Assembly (NCBI GenBank): GCA_018066965.1
Contig: JAGPVP010000081.1
Span: forward strand, 1-64,000
Source of the DNA: Zhongshania sp.
Lineage (GTDB): Bacteria; Pseudomonadota; Gammaproteobacteria; Pseudomonadales; Spongiibacteraceae
DNA length: 64,000 bases
Reading direction: 5' to 3'
Shown: positions 50,536-58,765 of the stretch, piece after piece
Position numbering within the stretch: the stretch's first letter is position 1
How the letters are laid out: each line of letters opens with the position of its first letter
The notes under the pieces: model-generated
What the model was told of the DNA's origin: nothing
The model's database searches: none
The model's input: the letters and a program-made list of their open reading frames with translations, nothing else
Made by a program: the position numbers and the translations under genes

Positions 50536-51879
50536 ATGCCTGCTCATCGCAGTAAATCGATTACCAGACGGCTCACCATCGCCAGCCTTAGCCTTATGGC
50601 ATTGCTCTTGGCTGCGACGGGTATTGCAATCGATCGAGCTCACACCGCGAGTTTAATTAGCGCTGAGCAAGACCAGCTGCGGCTGCAATTTTTTGGCCTA
50701 CTCGGTGCTATCGAATGGCAAGACGGCACTGTTGATATGGGTGACCGTTTAAAAGACCCTCGGTTTTGGCAGTTCCGTTCCGGGCTTTACGCCCAAATCC
50801 GACTGCGCAACGGCACGCCGTTATGGCAGTCAGTCTCCAGTGAAACCATACCGCTACCAGCGCCGGCAAATACACCCCGCAGCGGACAAGAGCTATTTAG
50901 TGAAATTCGCGTTGATAAAGAACCTTTCTATGTTTTTCAATATCACGCTATTTGGGAAACCGAAGATGACCGCGACATCCCCCTGCTCTTTTCGCTCTAC
51001 TCCAGCCAAACATCCTTGCTTAATGAGCGCAAAAAATTCCAGCACCAACTAAGTCTCTGGCTTGGGCTGGTACTCACTATTTCACTTATCGTCACGGCGT
51101 TGATTTTATATTGGGGCTTACGCCCTCTACGAGAATTGGCCACTGATTTAAAGCTATTAGAGCGTGGTGATACCAGCAAACTTCGACCAGATTACCCCCG
51201 CGAGCTTCAGGGTATTACCCACAATTTAAACCAGCTCCTAGACAAAGAAAAAAAGCAGCGTGAACGATATCGAAACACGCTAGCGGACCTTGCTCATAGC
51301 TTAAAAACACCACTGGCCATACTGAAAGGTGGCGACAGCAAAGACGCAGTTGTTACTGAACAAATCAGTCGTATGGACAACATCATTAATTACCAACTCA
51401 AGCGCGCGGTAAGCACTGGCAAACAAAACCTTAACGGTCGCATCCAGTTACAACCTTTAATAGAACGCCTTTGCAACACACTCAAAAAAGTATATCGAGA
51501 CAAGTCGCTACATTTTGAAATCTCACTAGATTTAACTCAAACAGTCGGAATTGACGAGCAAGATGCTATGGAGTTATTCGGCAATTTGCTCGATAACGCC
51601 AGTAAAGCCTGCCGTAAAAAAATTATTATTAGCAGTGAAAACGCGAACAATCACACTGCTATTTATATTGATGACGATGGCCCAGGTATATCAGAAGAGT
51701 CTCGTGAAAAATTATTACAACGCGGGATACGCGGCGACCAATACGGCCAAGGCCAAGGTCTGGGCCTTGCCATTGTGGGGGATATTGTCGATAGCTACGG
51801 AGGAGCAATTCGCTTTACGGATTCTAAACTAGGTGGAGTTTGTGTCGAAGTCACATTGGTACAACAAACGGGCCATTAA
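50536..51879 (+). CDS. Sensor histidine kinase, PhoQ-like
   Basis: Membrane sensor of 447 residues. Helix 1 (about 15-32) and helix 2 (about 172-193) flank a periplasmic domain of roughly 140 residues. The HAMP segment is RPLRELATDLKLLERGD, and the phospho-acceptor region LADLAHSLKTPLAILKGG closely resembles PhoQ (THSLKTPLAVL). The ATPase has ELFGNLLDNASKAC, DDDGPGIS and GQGLGLAIVGDI. It starts immediately after the regulator stop. Signals may be divalent cations or envelope damage, by analogy with PhoQ. A bidirectional terminator follows. Confidence 0.92.
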   Translation: MPAHRSKSITRRLTIASLSLMALLLAATGIAIDRAHTASLISAEQDQLRLQFFGLLGAIEWQDGTVDMGDRLKDPRFWQFRSGLYAQIRLRNGTPLWQSVSSETIPLPAPANTPRSGQELFSEIRVDKEPFYVFQYHAIWETEDDRDIPLLFSLYSSQTSLLNERKKFQHQLSLWLGLVLTISLIVTALILYWGLRPLRELATDLKLLERGDTSKLRPDYPRELQGITHNLNQLLDKEKKQRERYRNTLADLAHSLKTPLAILKGGDSKDAVVTEQISRMDNIINYQLKRAVSTGKQNLNGRIQLQPLIERLCNTLKKVYRDKSLHFEISLDLTQTVGIDEQDAMELFGNLLDNASKACRKKIIISSENANNHTAIYIDDDGPGISEESREKLLQRGIRGDQYGQGQGLGLAIVGDIVDSYGGAIRFTDSKLGGVCVEVTLVQQTGH

Positions 51880-51883
51880 TAAA

Positions 51884-51911
51884 AAAGCCGGAGGCTGGTG
51901 GCTCCGGCTTT
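51884..51911. terminator. Bidirectional intrinsic terminator
   Basis: Ten-base-pair GC-rich stem (51884-51893 with 51902-51911, eight-base loop). Leftward it is followed by a run of U that completes the terminator for the GLP-repeat gene; rightward a weaker U stretch serves the PhoQ-like gene. Confidence 0.8.
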
Positions 51912-51959
51912 CGTGTTTATCTAGGAATATTCTCTTCCTGATAAAAGGCCTAACTGCCC

Positions 51960-52565
51960 TTAAATAGGGATAAACGCCAAGAAATCAACCGGCAAAGCAT
52001 CAAGACCTGGAAGACCGCCACCTAAAATGGGGCCAAGTGGGTCTATCGGTAATATCGCAAGGCCAGGCAGCCCGCCACCCAACAACAGTGCTGGAGTAGC
52101 TGGTATTGCAGTCAAGCCACCGCCAGACAGTAATGCAAATGGGTTAATTGGCAATGTGTTAACGTCTGTGAAATTACCCAATAGCCCGAGTACTGAATCA
52201 AACGGTAAACCAGCACCACCGATTAAATCAAAAACTGGTTGAATTGGAATTAATTGGAATGCACTAATCAAATCAGAGGGCGTCACCGGTAATGCACCTA
52301 GACTTACCAAGTTACCACCACCGCCGAGTAACGCAGATGGATCTAACGGCAGTGAGTCTAGGCCTGGCAAACCACCATCCAATGGTAGAGCACCCAATGG
52401 CAGGGCATCTAAACCAGGAATGCCGGCACCGCTAAGCCCGCCGAACCCACCACCTAGCTGAGCTATAATAGTTGTGATTGGCGCTAATGGATCAGCCATG
52501 CTGAATGACGCCATTGACGTCAATATCGCCGCCGCAACAAGTTGTTTCGTTGTATTTCTTTTCAT
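51960..52565 (-). CDS. Exported Gly/Leu/Pro-repeat protein of unknown function
   Basis: A 201-residue protein I do not recognise. Signal peptide (MKRNTTKQLVAAAILTSMASFSMA) is followed by a mature chain made almost entirely of Gly, Leu, Pro, Ala, Ile and Asp with no Lys, Arg, Glu, His, Cys, Trp, Tyr or Met. Imperfect repeats of the type GGGLPGLDALPLDP recur about eight times (GIPGLDALPL, GLPGLDSLPLDP, GLPGLAILPIDP, GLPGLDALPVD). It ends FLAFIPI. Such a sequence cannot be an enzyme and looks like a secreted structural or matrix polypeptide. The ATG at 52565 has GGGGA upstream. It is separated by a terminator from the TpsB-like gene upstream, so has its own promoter. The TpsB-like and OmpA-like neighbours carry similar Gly/Leu-rich patches. 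Confidence 0.75.
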   Translation of the reverse strand: MKRNTTKQLVAAAILTSMASFSMADPLAPITTIIAQLGGGFGGLSGAGIPGLDALPLGALPLDGGLPGLDSLPLDPSALLGGGGNLVSLGALPVTPSDLISAFQLIPIQPVFDLIGGAGLPFDSVLGLLGNFTDVNTLPINPFALLSGGGLTAIPATPALLLGGGLPGLAILPIDPLGPILGGGLPGLDALPVDFLAFIPI

Positions 52566-52725
52566 CGGTTTCCCCACTTATAAGTTCATTTGTGCATAAT
52601 TTTTATATTTCTGACTCGGCATATAATACATAAACAAGCGATCAGATACGCATACATTACATACTATTACACACAATAAGCATGAGCACTATCACAAAAA
52701 TATCAAAGAATTTCTTGCTATGACA

Positions 52726-52743
52726 CACAACTCTGGAGTTGTG
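52726..52743. promoter_or_regulatory. Perfect 18-base palindrome upstream of the GLP-repeat gene
   Basis: CACAACTC, TG, GAGTTGTG at 52726-52743 is a perfect inverted repeat with a two-base centre about 160 bases before the GLP-repeat start. No U-run follows in either direction, so an operator is more likely than a terminator (inference). Confidence 0.35.
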
Positions 52744-52756
52744 AAGGCTGTAGAAG

Positions 52757-52782
52757 TAAAAAAGCAGTCTTTAGAGACTGCT
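52757..52782 (-). terminator. Intrinsic terminator of the OmpA-TpsB unit
   Basis: Eight-base-pair stem (52763-52770 with 52775-52782, four-base loop) followed leftward by six U, about 30 bases after the TpsB-like stop. Confidence 0.8.
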
Positions 52783-52812
52783 CTAAATGATTAAGCGCAT
52801 CGAAACCATGTA

Positions 52813-54549
52813 TTAAAACGTGACCGAGAGCCGCCAAAAGAAATCGACTTCCACCTGGGATAACACGTCGTCATCCAAGTTATCGTCGTATATCGGTGTT
52901 GCCGCCAACAGCTCGGTTATAAAGTGCTTACCTAGCTCAGCTCGAAGACTAAAGCCTGCATCCGCAAGCGCTCGGGTATTACCGGCCTCGCCTGCAGCGT
53001 CTTCGTACCACGCCTGGCCGTGCTCAACAAATATAGCCGGCTTAAACGTCAAGCCAAACAGAGGTAGACCATTGCTCTCTAGTGCGAGCTTTGTATAAGT
53101 ACCTGAATCCCCCACCAACACGCCGGGCAAATAGGCATTCAGCCCCGCAGCACCACCTAGAAAAAATTGTTGTTGCAACGGCAGCTGCTGGTCATCAGAA
53201 AACTGACTGACCATATCTGCTTTAAATGTCGCCCAATCACTCACTGCCATTTTCAAACCTAAGCGCGGTTTAAAGAGCAAAAATTCACCAGTTCGCCGCC
53301 CTGTCGCCACCACACCTTCACGGGTATCTGTACCTAAAGTGCCCGTGTCGGATTCTAAACCCGCCTCAATAAAGCCCTGCGCGGTAATTTGACTACCCAC
53401 ACCAAACAAACGCAGTAATTTATTGTATTTTAAACCCAGCTCAAGGGTAGTTTGAGGTTCGTCTAAAGCTTTACCAAAGCCCTTAACATCAATAAAACTA
53501 TCAACTTTCTCTAAACGTTCAGAAATCGTAAATCGATGTAAGGAGTCACTGCTAACCACCTGTTCTCCGGTAATGGCAATACTAGTGGTTTCAGACAGCA
53601 AGGTAAGACGTATTAATTCCATTGTTTGCGTTGGTTCTGCAACAACGCTACCGCCACCATTCAACCCCAACAAACCACCCGTAAGCTCACACACCAGTGG
53701 AATAGCGCACAAAATGCTATCGGCTCCCTGGCCCCCGGTTCCAGCCCCACCGCCGCTACTGGTGTTTACAAGGCCGTCCGCGTAGCGCTCGTATTCGGTA
53801 TAGCGCGCTTCCACACCGTATAAACCAAAGCTGCTGGGGTAATTTAATCTAAACGTATAACCATCGTAATGATCACCACCATTCACTTCACCGAGTTCGG
53901 TCAAGGCGCGATCATATGAAAAAGAGGCTTCTACGCCAGTGCTAAAATCATGTTTTAGTGATGTATTTGCGAAGTAACGTCCTAAAAAGCGATTCCCGAA
54001 GTTGTTGACGCTAAGACTTAGATCCGTGCTGTCATGGTCATCTTTTTTAGATTCAGTAAGCACAATGGTAAAGGCAGTAGGGTCTTCTGATAACTGATAG
54101 GTGACCGCATAGTTTAGGCCCGCGCGCTCGCTTTTCAGATCGGCCAACACGCGCTTGGTTTCAAACTCGGTGCGGCTTAAATCCTGATCGCCAATCAAAC
54201 CCGAAAAATACGGTTGCATATTCTCTGGCGCTTTAATTCCGGCCAAGTGACCATTAATAACGTGAGCAAAGATGGTTTTATCTCGGTGCGCAAAGTACAC
54301 CGTCACTAACAAATGGCCGAGCTGGTAATAAGCCTGATTCAAGGCGTTAACCGCCTGCGCCGGTGTTTTGGCAACACCCATGATCAAATCAATTTGTTCA
54401 CGGCTCAGGTAGCGGTTACCAGAAATACGCAGATCATACTCGCCTATTTTCACATCAATGATGGAGTCTGATTGCAGTGCAGCATATTGCTCAATTCGCT
54501 CTGCAGTAGACGCCTGAGGCGGGATAACGGGAGGTAGATCAATAGCCAT
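52813..54549 (-). CDS. ShlB/FhaC (TpsB)-like outer-membrane transporter, atypical
   Basis: A 578-residue two-partner-secretion-type Omp85 protein. Two POTRA-like domains occupy about 28-168 (LSREQIDLIMGVAKTPAQAVNALNQAYYQLG, TEFETKRVLADLKSERAGLNY), then a beta-barrel ending FFWRLSVTF with terminal Phe. Three oddities: no recognisable Sec signal peptide (starts MAIDLPPVIPPQAST, with an in-frame stop just upstream); the L6 motif reads FFLGGAAGLNAYLPG (462-476), with Asn where the family has the Arg of VRGY/VRAY; and a Gly-rich insert with two Cys (about 265-300) sits in an early barrel loop. GGAG lies six bases before the ATG. It follows the OmpA/TSP3 gene by 36 bases. A classical large TpsA is absent; the GLP-repeat protein is a candidate substrate. 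Confidence 0.82.
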   Translation of the reverse strand: MAIDLPPVIPPQASTAERIEQYAALQSDSIIDVKIGEYDLRISGNRYLSREQIDLIMGVAKTPAQAVNALNQAYYQLGHLLVTVYFAHRDKTIFAHVINGHLAGIKAPENMQPYFSGLIGDQDLSRTEFETKRVLADLKSERAGLNYAVTYQLSEDPTAFTIVLTESKKDDHDSTDLSLSVNNFGNRFLGRYFANTSLKHDFSTGVEASFSYDRALTELGEVNGGDHYDGYTFRLNYPSSFGLYGVEARYTEYERYADGLVNTSSGGGAGTGGQGADSILCAIPLVCELTGGLLGLNGGGSVVAEPTQTMELIRLTLLSETTSIAITGEQVVSSDSLHRFTISERLEKVDSFIDVKGFGKALDEPQTTLELGLKYNKLLRLFGVGSQITAQGFIEAGLESDTGTLGTDTREGVVATGRRTGEFLLFKPRLGLKMAVSDWATFKADMVSQFSDDQQLPLQQQFFLGGAAGLNAYLPGVLVGDSGTYTKLALESNGLPLFGLTFKPAIFVEHGQAWYEDAAGEAGNTRALADAGFSLRAELGKHFITELLAATPIYDDNLDDDVLSQVEVDFFWRLSVTF

Positions 54550-54585
54550 GTTTACTCCAAAATTTCATGTTCCGTGTCCCCGATA

Positions 54586-55563
54586 TCAGGGCTGAGGAAA
54601 TTCTCCAAGGACGCGCAGCTCTACCCGCCGATTGCGGGTACGGGCATCACTCAACGCCGCTGCCGAAAGCCCTTTAATCGAAATCAAGGGTTGGGATTCC
54701 CCATAGCCCTTAATAACCAGTTGTTTTGCAACCACCCCCGCCGCCACCAAATATTGCTTCACTGCCTGCGCTCGTTTTTCGGATAACAGCTGGTTATCTA
54801 GCTCGGTCCCAACATCGTCAGTGTGGCCCGCAACTTCGACAGATACGCCAGACATAAACATGATCATTTGCGCGACTTTATTTAGTGTAACGGCCGATGA
54901 TTCGGCAAGTACTGCCGTGCCAACAGAGAAAGTCACCCCTTGTAGCGCAAGCGGTTGGGTGCGGTCAAAATGGCAACCCGATGGCAATACCACCGCGCCG
55001 GCGGGGGAATTCAGACATTGATCTACACTGTCGCAGACACTGTCGCGGTCTTTATCTACACAGCCACTAAGCTTGCCACTTGCTGTCGCCGGTAAAAGAT
55101 CAGATTCGGTGCGTGGTTTCTTGTCTTTGCTATTATCAAACTCAGCATTTCCCTGCCGGCCGCCAGATCCGGGTAAAGAAAGAGTAAGCACAGTTGGGTT
55201 AATATCGCCCATCGCAGTATCTTGCAGGAACTCAAGCACTGCACCCTGCGTACTATCAATGGTTCCAGCTAAATTAGTAAGATCGCCTATTCCACCGCCT
55301 CCCCCAGCAATCGGGGCACCCAGCAATAAAATATCTTGGCCGCTTAGGCTAACGCCCAATAAGGCATCTGAACCCAGTACTTCTACGCCCAGCAAGTCCA
55401 TGTCGCCGCTGAGTAAATTGATATCAGCAAGAATATCAGTCACAGGCATAGTTAACGACGAACCCAGTAGCTCGACATTAACCAATTGCGCACGCAAAAC
55501 TGGCGACACGACAAGCGTCATCGCCATTAGGAAAATACTTATTACGCGCGCCAACAGAACCAA
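54586..55563 (-). CDS. OmpA-family protein with TSP3 repeat and Gly/Leu-rich N-terminus
   Basis: About 325 residues. A hydrophobic leader ending VVSPVLRA is followed by a Leu/Gly/Asp-rich region (LLGVEVLGSDALLGVSLSG, GAPIAGGGGGIG) to about 110, a thrombospondin type-3 calcium repeat DKDRDSVCDSVDQCLNSPAG (about 172-191) and a C-terminal peptidoglycan-binding OmpA domain (GHTDDVGTELDNQLLSEKRA, KGYGESQPL, ARTRNRRVEL). It should tether the cell envelope to peptidoglycan. The start is uncertain: TTG at 55563 gives a usable signal, while an ATG at 55527 gives a very short one. It precedes the TpsB-like gene by 36 bases. A perfect inverted repeat lies upstream. Confidence 0.82.
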   Translation of the reverse strand: MVLLARVISIFLMAMTLVVSPVLRAQLVNVELLGSSLTMPVTDILADINLLSGDMDLLGVEVLGSDALLGVSLSGQDILLLGAPIAGGGGGIGDLTNLAGTIDSTQGAVLEFLQDTAMGDINPTVLTLSLPGSGGRQGNAEFDNSKDKKPRTESDLLPATASGKLSGCVDKDRDSVCDSVDQCLNSPAGAVVLPSGCHFDRTQPLALQGVTFSVGTAVLAESSAVTLNKVAQMIMFMSGVSVEVAGHTDDVGTELDNQLLSEKRAQAVKQYLVAAGVVAKQLVIKGYGESQPLISIKGLSAAALSDARTRNRRVELRVLGEFPQP

Positions 55564-55587
55564 GCTAAATACTCAAACACTACGTTG

Positions 55588-55605
55588 TGACTATCATTAT
55601 AGTCA
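55588..55605. promoter_or_regulatory. Inverted repeat upstream of the OmpA-TpsB unit
   Basis: TGACTAT, CATT, ATAGTCA at 55588-55605 is a perfect seven-base inverted repeat with a four-base centre, 25 bases before the putative start of the OmpA-like gene, where an operator or transcription start would fall. Role is inference. Confidence 0.4.
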
Positions 55606-55692
55606 TTAACAAAAGCTATTTCTTAGAGCTGCCACCCTACTCCACTAATACAGCTAGTGTGACATAGCCCTATCGCTTTACCAAACAGCAAA

Positions 55693-55720
55693 AAGCCAGC
55701 CCATTGAAAGGGGCTGGCTT
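55693..55720 (-). terminator. Intrinsic terminator of the KSI-like gene
   Basis: Ten-base-pair stem (55693-55702 with 55711-55720, eight-base loop) followed leftward by U-rich sequence, about 115 bases after the stop of the gene at 55835. Confidence 0.7.
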
Positions 55721-55834
55721 CGTTGATTTTACACAGGTATTAAACACAACTGGCTAAATTTAATAGGCAAAATGCCCGCTTAATCGCCGTATTCGGCCAA
55801 TACAAGCATATTAACTAAGAGAAAGCGTTAGCAC

Positions 55835-56239
55835 TTAAGCTAATTGCTGCTGCACCGCATCGAAATCCCAATACGCCTTAAGTGATATTATTTTGCCGTC
55901 TGCATTTGCGGCATACACAACCACCATATCTAAATTCATTTTGATACCGCCGGGCAAGGTATTCACCATTTTGACCACATTCGCGCATTCGTCGCCGGCG
56001 GGATGTGATGACACGATAGTGAATTCGATACTGCCAGCGGCAATAACCATATCCCAAAAGCTGGCGATTGCAGCTTTACCAATATGGCCGTTTCCCGTCG
56101 GATCTAGCGGTGACTTCCCTACAGGATCTTGCACGCAGGCGTTTTCTGCGAACAGATCTAACCACGCGGCCTTATTGCCCTGCTCTACAAACTGCCCAGA
56201 CAAACGACTAGCAAGCAGCGCCAATTGTGCATTTCCCAT
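55835..56239 (-). CDS. SnoaL/ketosteroid-isomerase-like protein
   Basis: A 134-residue NTF2-fold protein. SRLSGQFVEQGNKAAWLDLFAENACVQDPVGKSPLDPTGNGHIGKAAIASFWDMVI and IKMNLDMVVVYAANADGKIISLKAYWDFDAVQQQLA match SnoaL-like and steroid delta-isomerase-like proteins of this length. The Asp in CVQDPVG and Asp/Tyr near the C-terminus line the pocket. Isomerase or binding activity on a steroid, terpenoid or other hydrophobic molecule is possible but not proven. It is 121 bases downstream of the TonB receptor gene in the same direction. Confidence 0.8.
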   Translation of the reverse strand: MGNAQLALLASRLSGQFVEQGNKAAWLDLFAENACVQDPVGKSPLDPTGNGHIGKAAIASFWDMVIAAGSIEFTIVSSHPAGDECANVVKMVNTLPGGIKMNLDMVVVYAANADGKIISLKAYWDFDAVQQQLA

Positions 56240-56360
56240 AATTCAACCTACTTGCTTGCCCATTTTTCTAAATACAAGACCGACGCAAGCATCGGCACTC
56301 ATCCAAATATGTAAGTAGTGCGGCTCCATTCCACCATGAGACACGCACTACTTGCGGCAC

Positions 56361-58511
56361 TTAAAATCGCAGGGTTATATCTACACCGTAACTTTTAGGC
56401 TCACCAAAATAGGCGCTGCGATAGGTTCCTAAACTAATGGAATGGACTTTATATTCTTCGCTATCAAGATTTCGGCCCCACGCCGCCACTTCTAAACTGG
56501 CATCGCCAACTGAAATTTCGGTGACAGCTAAACGGGCATTTACTATGCCGTTGTCGTCTAAGAAGAAGCCTTGTAGATCATCGTTAAAGGCAGTGCCGTA
56601 ACGCTCGTCACGCCAGCTATAATCCACCGACGCCTGTAACACACCTATACTAATCTGCGTTTCGTAATCCAAGCCCACCGTGAAGGATTGCTCTGGCGCA
56701 TAGGGCATCACCGCGCGATCAGATACATCCTGCCCGAACGTAGGCTGACCTGGCCGCTGATCAATAAACTCCACAAAATCAGCATCGGTATAGCCATAAG
56801 ATGCCTGCAACGTTAAGCCCTCTACCACCACCGCCATCAGATCAAACTCAAAACCGTCAATCTCCGCCTCACCAACATTAAATACATCGGTTAAGAAGAT
56901 CGTGCTGTTATTGGTAATCTGCTGTAGCTGCATATCGGTGTATTCGGCATGAAATGCGGCAGCGTTAAAACTGATCCGACGATCAAGCCAAGTCGACTTA
57001 AGACCGACCTCGTAAGACAAAATATTCTCTTCATCAAAGGGTGGCTGAAAGCCCGCTTCAGTGCTGCGCACATTAAAGCCGCCCGACTTATACGCACTGA
57101 CAACCTTACCGTAGGTGCTTAGGGTATCAGTCCACGCATAATCGACCGTTAAACTGGGGTTGAAATGACTCCAGCTTTCACTGCCTGATTGTGGTCCCCC
57201 CGTAAAAGTGATGCTACTTTTATCAGCAGAGCGGTCATCTACGGTATAACGTCCACCCAAGGTAATGTCCAAGCGATGATCCAGCGCCGTCGGTGACCAC
57301 GTCAATTGGCCGTAGATTGCCTGCGCTTCGCTCTCAGAAATAATCTGCCGTTTCTCTAAGGGAAAGCCGCCGTAGGTGTCACTCTCTAATTCATTGCCGG
57401 TTTCCCTAAAATAATACAGCCCTGCCACATAATTCATATCCGAGCCATAATCACCGACTAACTGAAGCTCTTGAGATATTTGTTCCTGATCAACGTCTCC
57501 ATTCACCCGAAAACCCGGCGTGCCAGCATCGTAATCTTGCACCGTTAACTCATTAAGTTCTCGGTATGCGGTAATCGATTTTAAAACACCAGCAGATGTA
57601 TCCAAGCTCACAATCAAGCTGTGGCCACTAATTTCGGTATTGCTTGGCAACACACCACCAAACCACTGTCCGCTGCCATTACGGCTATCATTAGCGGGCA
57701 CCGCCGGATTTGGGGAGGCGCCAGCTATGGGTTGATAAAAATGCTGTGGGCCGTCAATTTCCGAGAAGTCATAAGCATAATCAATCGACATTGCGTCGCT
57801 AACATCCCAACGAAGAGCAAAGCGACCAGCGGACTTATCCTCTTCACCAAAGTTTTTGCCCGGCCCCGTGTTATTAACCCAGCCGTCATGTGCAGAACGT
57901 AAATAGCTTAGCTTGGCGGCGACATTACCGATCTTACCCGATTCAATTTTAGTCAGTGACCTCCAATAGCTGCGATTGCCGCGACTGACGGTTTGACTCA
58001 AGCCCGCCTCATCCGCTGGTTTAGCGGTAATCAAGTTAATCGCGCCGCCGGTGGTGTTGCGTCCATAAAGCGTGCCTTGCGGTCCGCGCAGTACCTCTAT
58101 TCGCTCAAGGTCGGCAACATCACTGGTCAGGCCAATGCTTCGGGCCATGTAAATACCGTCCAAGTAGACGCCCACTGCAGGGTCTTGAGTAGATTGGCTG
58201 TCGTTATTACCGACCCCGCGCATGAATACAATGAGTGAGCTGCGACTGATTGGAAACGGCGTAATTTCGACGTTGGGGGCCAAGCCGCTAATATCGCCTA
58301 AATCCGTTACACCAAATCGAGCAAGCTTCTCTGCCGAAAAAGCCAAAATAGATATTGGCGTTTCCTGTAAAGATTCTTCGCGCTTCTCTGCGGTAACCAG
58401 CACCTCTTCTAAGCTAAGGCTTTTACCAGCAAGCTCCTCCGCATACGTCATTGAGCTAGTAAATGCACCCATAATAGCCAGTGCCAATGCGGTTTTACCT
58501 AGATTGGTCAT
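56361..58511 (-). CDS. TonB-dependent outer-membrane receptor
   Basis: TonB-dependent receptor of 716 residues. After the signal peptide (to about TYAEE) comes the TonB-box-like LEEVLVTAEKREESLQ, the plug (PISILAFSAEKLARFGV, GVYLDGIYMARSIG, IEVLRGPQGTLYGRNTTGGAINLIT) and a 22-strand barrel ending YGVDITLRF with terminal Phe. It belongs to the CirA/FecA-like family common in marine and aromatic- or steroid-degrading bacteria. No Fur box is apparent upstream, so the ligand may be an organic substrate rather than a siderophore. The ATG at 58511 has GGGAGAC upstream and is preferred to one six codons earlier. Confidence 0.92.
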   Translation of the reverse strand: MTNLGKTALALAIMGAFTSSMTYAEELAGKSLSLEEVLVTAEKREESLQETPISILAFSAEKLARFGVTDLGDISGLAPNVEITPFPISRSSLIVFMRGVGNNDSQSTQDPAVGVYLDGIYMARSIGLTSDVADLERIEVLRGPQGTLYGRNTTGGAINLITAKPADEAGLSQTVSRGNRSYWRSLTKIESGKIGNVAAKLSYLRSAHDGWVNNTGPGKNFGEEDKSAGRFALRWDVSDAMSIDYAYDFSEIDGPQHFYQPIAGASPNPAVPANDSRNGSGQWFGGVLPSNTEISGHSLIVSLDTSAGVLKSITAYRELNELTVQDYDAGTPGFRVNGDVDQEQISQELQLVGDYGSDMNYVAGLYYFRETGNELESDTYGGFPLEKRQIISESEAQAIYGQLTWSPTALDHRLDITLGGRYTVDDRSADKSSITFTGGPQSGSESWSHFNPSLTVDYAWTDTLSTYGKVVSAYKSGGFNVRSTEAGFQPPFDEENILSYEVGLKSTWLDRRISFNAAAFHAEYTDMQLQQITNNSTIFLTDVFNVGEAEIDGFEFDLMAVVVEGLTLQASYGYTDADFVEFIDQRPGQPTFGQDVSDRAVMPYAPEQSFTVGLDYETQISIGVLQASVDYSWRDERYGTAFNDDLQGFFLDDNGIVNARLAVTEISVGDASLEVAAWGRNLDSEEYKVHSISLGTYRSAYFGEPKSYGVDITLRF

Positions 58512-58765
58512 TTTTGTCTCCCATGTCATACTAAGGCGATTATTGTTATTTTCAGTCTGTTAAAGACCTTATATTTATAGTGTGCGCAGGCCACTGAACG
58601 GCCATAAATAGCCGGTGAATAATCGCAGTGAACAGTACATAGGGAACATCACCCATTCGGCGTAGGTCATACTGTGGCAGGCGCAATAAAGAAATGGCAT
58701 AAAACAAAAACGACATCGGGCATAGCGCCCTGCCCAATCAGCAGCACAGGACATAACATACTCAC

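Noticed and set aside
56361-58511. Fur box for the TonB receptor
   Set aside because: No stretch in the upstream 250 bases approaches the Fur consensus, unlike the clear site at 60782.
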